A DNA stretch of 8,804 bases, from the NCBI GenBank assembly GCA_030830765.1, contig JAURMJ010000289.1, positions 1 through 8,804 of the forward strand. Direction: 5' to 3'. The notes under the pieces were generated by a model. That model was not told where the DNA came from and ran no database searches. It saw only the letters and a program-made list of their open reading frames with translations. Both the position numbers and the translations under genes were made by a program. The DNA comes from Quisquiliibacterium sp. GTDB taxonomy: Bacteria > Pseudomonadota > Gammaproteobacteria > Burkholderiales > Burkholderiaceae_E. This document shows, in pieces, positions 6,414 through 8,804 of the stretch (position 1 is the first letter of the stretch; the number at the start of each line of letters is the position of its first letter).

Positions 6414-6884
6414 ATGACCAAGATCAAGCTCAAAGTCAACGGTATCGACACCGAGCAGGATGTCGAACCCCAGATGCTGCTGGTCGACCTGCTGCGCGAC
6501 CGCCTCGACCTGACCGGAACCCATGTTGGCTGCGACACCAGCCAATGCGGGGCCTGCACCGTGCTCGTCAACGGTCGCGCGATGCGCAGCTGCACGATGC
6601 TCGCGGCGCAGGCTGACGGCCATCAGGTGACCACTGTTGAAGGTCTGGCACCGAATGGCGAACTGCATCCACTGCAACAAGCTTTTGTGGACTGCCATGG
6701 CCTGCAGTGCGGATTCTGCACACCAGGCTTTCTGATGAGCGCAGCCAGCCTGTTGGACAGCAACCCCAATCCAAGCGATGACGAGATTCGTCATGCATTG
6801 GAAGGGAACCTGTGCCGCTGCACGGGTTACGTGAACATTGTCGCTGCGGTGCGCCAGGCCGCAGACGTCATGAACGGCAAATGA
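6414..6884 (+). CDS. Xanthine oxidase-family small subunit with two [2Fe-2S] clusters (CoxS-like)
   Basis: A 156-residue electron-transfer subunit that passes electrons from the molybdenum site toward FAD. Seen: an N-terminal plant-ferredoxin-like domain (about 1-80) with Cys40, Cys45, Cys48 and Cys60 ([16 protein letters not shown] at 39-54), and a helical all-alpha domain with QCGFCTPGF at 98-106 and NLCRCTGY at 132-139, giving Cys99, Cys102, Cys134 and Cys136. All eight ligands for both clusters are present, and the length is typical. It has no twin-arginine signal, so the enzyme is expected in the cytoplasm. The ATG at 6414 begins the normal [10 protein letters not shown] strand, but the ribosome site is weak. 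The large subunit follows 28 bases later and must be its partner. Members serve CO dehydrogenases, aldehyde oxidases, hydroxybenzoyl-CoA reductases and N-heterocycle hydroxylases, so this subunit alone does not name the substrate. Confidence 0.95.
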   Translation: MTKIKLKVNGIDTEQDVEPQMLLVDLLRDRLDLTGTHVGCDTSQCGACTVLVNGRAMRSCTMLAAQADGHQVTTVEGLAPNGELHPLQQAFVDCHGLQCGFCTPGFLMSAASLLDSNPNPSDDEIRHALEGNLCRCTGYVNIVAAVRQAADVMNGK

Positions 6885-6898
6885 GCGCGGCGAAACGC

Positions 6899-6904
6899 GA
6901 GGAG
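6899..6904 (+). promoter_or_regulatory. Ribosome binding site supporting a GTG start
   Basis: GAGGAG lies eight bases before the GTG at 6913, inside the 28-base gap after the small subunit. No ATG is near at this position, so the site supports GTG as the true start of the large subunit. Confidence 0.75.
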
Positions 6905-6912
6905 AACGACAC

Positions 6913-8804
6913 GTGAGCAGCGAGCCAATTTATGGACGATTCGGTAGCGGCCAGTCAGTGCGCCGCCTGGAAGACCCGACGCTTGTCACCGGAACCGGAC
7001 GCTATGTTGACGATGTGGACCGGCCCGGGCTGACCCACCTTGCCTTCGTGCGATCGTTTTATCCGCACGCACGGATCAACTCAATCGATGCGTCGGCCGC
7101 CCTTGAGATGCCTGGCGTGCTGGCGGTTTTCACCGGCGCCGAAATGGTGGCCGCCGGCGTGCAACCGATGGTGTCGCAGTCCATGTTCAAGCGCCCTGAC
7201 GGGTCAGCGCCAACCGCACCACCGCGGTACCCGCTGGCGCATCAGGTAACGCGCTTCGTGGGCGAGGCCGTTGCCGTCGTGGTCGCACAGACCCGTGAAC
7301 AGGCGCGGGCTGCTCGGGACGCGGTTTACGTCGACTACGAGGAACTGCCTGCAGTGCCCAACCTAGCCGCTGCGCTCGCACCCGATGCGCCGCTGCTCTG
7401 GGAGCCGGCTGGCTCAAACGTCGTGGCACGCAACTGCCATGGTGACAAGGCCAAGGCCGATGAAGCCTTTGCCAAGGCGGCCCACGTGATTTCGATGCGC
7501 ATCGACAACCAGCGCCTGGCACCGGCCCCAATGGAGCCGCGTGGGGTGCTGGCCGAGTTCGATCCGGACACGGGTCGCATCACGATCACGATGAGTACAC
7601 AGATGCCCACCGGCGTGCGCAACTCGCTGGCCAACGATCTGCTGAAGATTCCGGTTGACTCCGTGCGAGTGACTGTCGGCGACGTCGGCGGTGGCTTCGG
7701 GATGAAAACCGGCATTTATCCGGAAGATGCAGTGGTCGCCTGGTGTGCCCGCGAGCTGCGCAAGCCAGCCAAGTGGATTGCCGAGCGCAGTGAGGAGTTC
7801 CTGTCGGCCGTGCATGGCCGTGGCATTGAAAGCGACAGTGAACTTGCGCTGGATGCCGACGGCAAGATTCTGGCCCTGCGCATTCGGACGAACGCCAACA
7901 TCGGCGGCTACGCGATGCCGACCAGCTGCGCGATCCAGTTGATGATTGGCCCATGGGTCTCGACCAGCATCTATGACATCCCGGTCATCGACTACACGCT
8001 GGATGCGGTCCTGACCAACAATGTGCCGACGGGTGCCTACCGCGGCGCGGGGCGTCCTGAGGCGATTTACAACATCGAGCGGCTGCTCGACCTTGCGTCT
8101 CGCCGCACCGGCATTGCGCAGGAGGAAATCCGCCGCCGCAACATGATCCGGCCCGAGCAGATGCCTTATCGCAACGCGATGGGACAGACCTATGACAGCG
8201 GAAAGTTCGCATCGATCATGGACCAGGGTCTGAAGCTGGCCGACTGGGACGGCTTCGAGGCTCGTCAGGCCAAATCCAAGGCCGCAGGCAAACTGCGCGG
8301 CCGTGGCATTGCCACATTCCTTGAATGGACCGGTGGTAATGCGCTTGAGGAACGGGTCACACTGACAGTCTCCGGCGATGGCTACATCGAGATCTTCTCG
8401 GCCACCCAGGCAATGGGTCAGGGCATCGTGACCACCTACGCCCAGCTGGCAGTGGATGTGTTTGGTGTACCGATCGACAAGATTCGCGTGCTGCAGGGCG
8501 ACACAGACCGCGGCACCGGTTTCGGCAGTGCCGGTTCGCGATCGCTGTTTACCGGCGGCTCAGCGGTTCAGGCCGCTTCGGTCAAGGCTGTGGATGCTGC
8601 ACGTCAGATGGCTGCCGATGCGCTCGAGGCATCGGCTGAGGACCTGGAGTATGACAACGGTCGCTTCCGGATCGCGGGGACCGACCGCGAGATCGGTCTT
8701 TTCGACGTTGCCCGCCGTCAGGCCGACGGCAAGGTCTACATTGACTCGACGACGGCCGTTCAAGCACCGTCCTGGCCGAATGGCTGCCACATTGCTGAGG
8801 TCGA
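6913..8804 (+). CDS. Molybdenum-binding large subunit of a xanthine oxidase-family hydroxylase, form II CoxL-like, 3' end cut off
   Basis: 630 codons are visible from the GTG, with no stop before the edge; the family is usually 750-800 residues. It binds the molybdopterin cytosine dinucleotide cofactor and should hydroxylate a substrate using water. Seen: the N-terminal RRLEDPTLVTGTGRYVDD at 17-34, FVGEAVAVVVA at 115-125, cofactor-binding GGGFGMK at 259-265, AYRGAGR at 375-381, QAMGQGIVTTYAQ at 499-511 and GSAGSRSLFTGG at 538-549. True form I CO dehydrogenases have AYRCSFR with a copper-binding cysteine; here that cysteine is Gly378, the form II pattern, so CO oxidation is unlikely. The C-terminal catalytic glutamate lies beyond the window. 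Order small-large agrees with form II operons, where a FAD subunit often follows. Likely substrates for such enzymes are aldehydes, aromatic acyl-CoAs or N-heterocycles; none can be chosen here. Confidence 0.94.
   Translation, partial: MSSEPIYGRFGSGQSVRRLEDPTLVTGTGRYVDDVDRPGLTHLAFVRSFYPHARINSIDASAALEMPGVLAVFTGAEMVAAGVQPMVSQSMFKRPDGSAPTAPPRYPLAHQVTRFVGEAVAVVVAQTREQARAARDAVYVDYEELPAVPNLAAALAPDAPLLWEPAGSNVVARNCHGDKAKADEAFAKAAHVISMRIDNQRLAPAPMEPRGVLAEFDPDTGRITITMSTQMPTGVRNSLANDLLKIPVDSVRVTVGDVGGGFGMKTGIYPEDAVVAWCARELRKPAKWIAERSEEFLSAVHGRGIESDSELALDADGKILALRIRTNANIGGYAMPTSCAIQLMIGPWVSTSIYDIPVIDYTLDAVLTNNVPTGAYRGAGRPEAIYNIERLLDLASRRTGIAQEEIRRRNMIRPEQMPYRNAMGQTYDSGKFASIMDQGLKLADWDGFEARQAKSKAAGKLRGRGIATFLEWTGGNALEERVTLTVSGDGYIEIFSATQAMGQGIVTTYAQLAVDVFGVPIDKIRVLQGDTDRGTGFGSAGSRSLFTGGSAVQAASVKAVDAARQMAADALEASAEDLEYDNGRFRIAGTDREIGLFDVARRQADGKVYIDSTTAVQAPSWPNGCHIAEV

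Noticed and set aside
5888..6595. Minus-strand open frame of 235 codons spanning isomerase, gap and iron-sulfur gene
   Set aside because: It crosses two recognised genes and a gap. The sense strand explains the sequence, and the antisense protein shows no family features.
6913..8804. Naming the small-large pair a carbon monoxide dehydrogenase
   Set aside because: The active-site loop is AYRGAGR without the copper-binding cysteine, so CO oxidation is not supported.
1..8804. Defence system, prophage, insertion sequence, CRISPR array or tRNA
   Set aside because: I saw no direct repeats in array form, no transposase, integrase or nuclease motifs and no cloverleaf-like stretch. All large frames belong to metabolic or transport families.

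Overview
The window looks like ordinary chromosomal DNA from a moderately GC-rich bacterium. The gene families suggest a proteobacterium with a catabolic, acyl-CoA-centred lifestyle, but no marker fixes the taxon. I see no rRNA, tRNA, CRISPR array, insertion sequence or phage gene. The DNA splits into two blocks that diverge around a 291-bp gap (2613-2903).

Left block, minus strand, read from 2612 down to 1: a group III-like 6-phosphofructokinase, then a small GNAT acetyltransferase resembling the ArsN2 family, then an acyl-CoA dehydrogenase that runs off the left edge. The gaps are 96 and 51 bases, so they could be co-transcribed. However, a bulged GC-rich hairpin follows the kinase, and a candidate promoter with an overlapping imperfect palindrome lies just before the dehydrogenase.

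Right block, plus strand, 2904 to 8804: an EamA/DMT-type membrane transporter, a 216-bp gap, then four genes: an AMP-forming acyl-CoA ligase, a 2-hydroxychromene-2-carboxylate isomerase-like protein of the DsbA/kappa-GST fold, a two-[2Fe-2S] small subunit and the molybdenum-binding large subunit of a xanthine oxidase-family hydroxylase. The large subunit runs off the right edge. It carries AYRGAGR at the active-site loop, the form II ('CoxL-like') signature, so the small-large pair is unlikely to be a true CO dehydrogenase. The order S-L agrees with the S-L-M order common for form II, which would place a FAD subunit just beyond the window.

How the genes may work together (inference): the ligase would activate a carboxylic acid as a CoA thioester, and the molybdenum enzyme would hydroxylate or oxidise a substrate with water as oxygen source. 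The isomerase-like protein would act on an intermediate, and the acyl-CoA dehydrogenase could join in beta-oxidation-like steps. The substrate cannot be read from the sequence. The kinase, GNAT protein and transporter are probably neighbours rather than pathway members. I found no convincing evidence of a wholly new system. The ligase-isomerase-molybdenum hydroxylase grouping is the most interesting lead.
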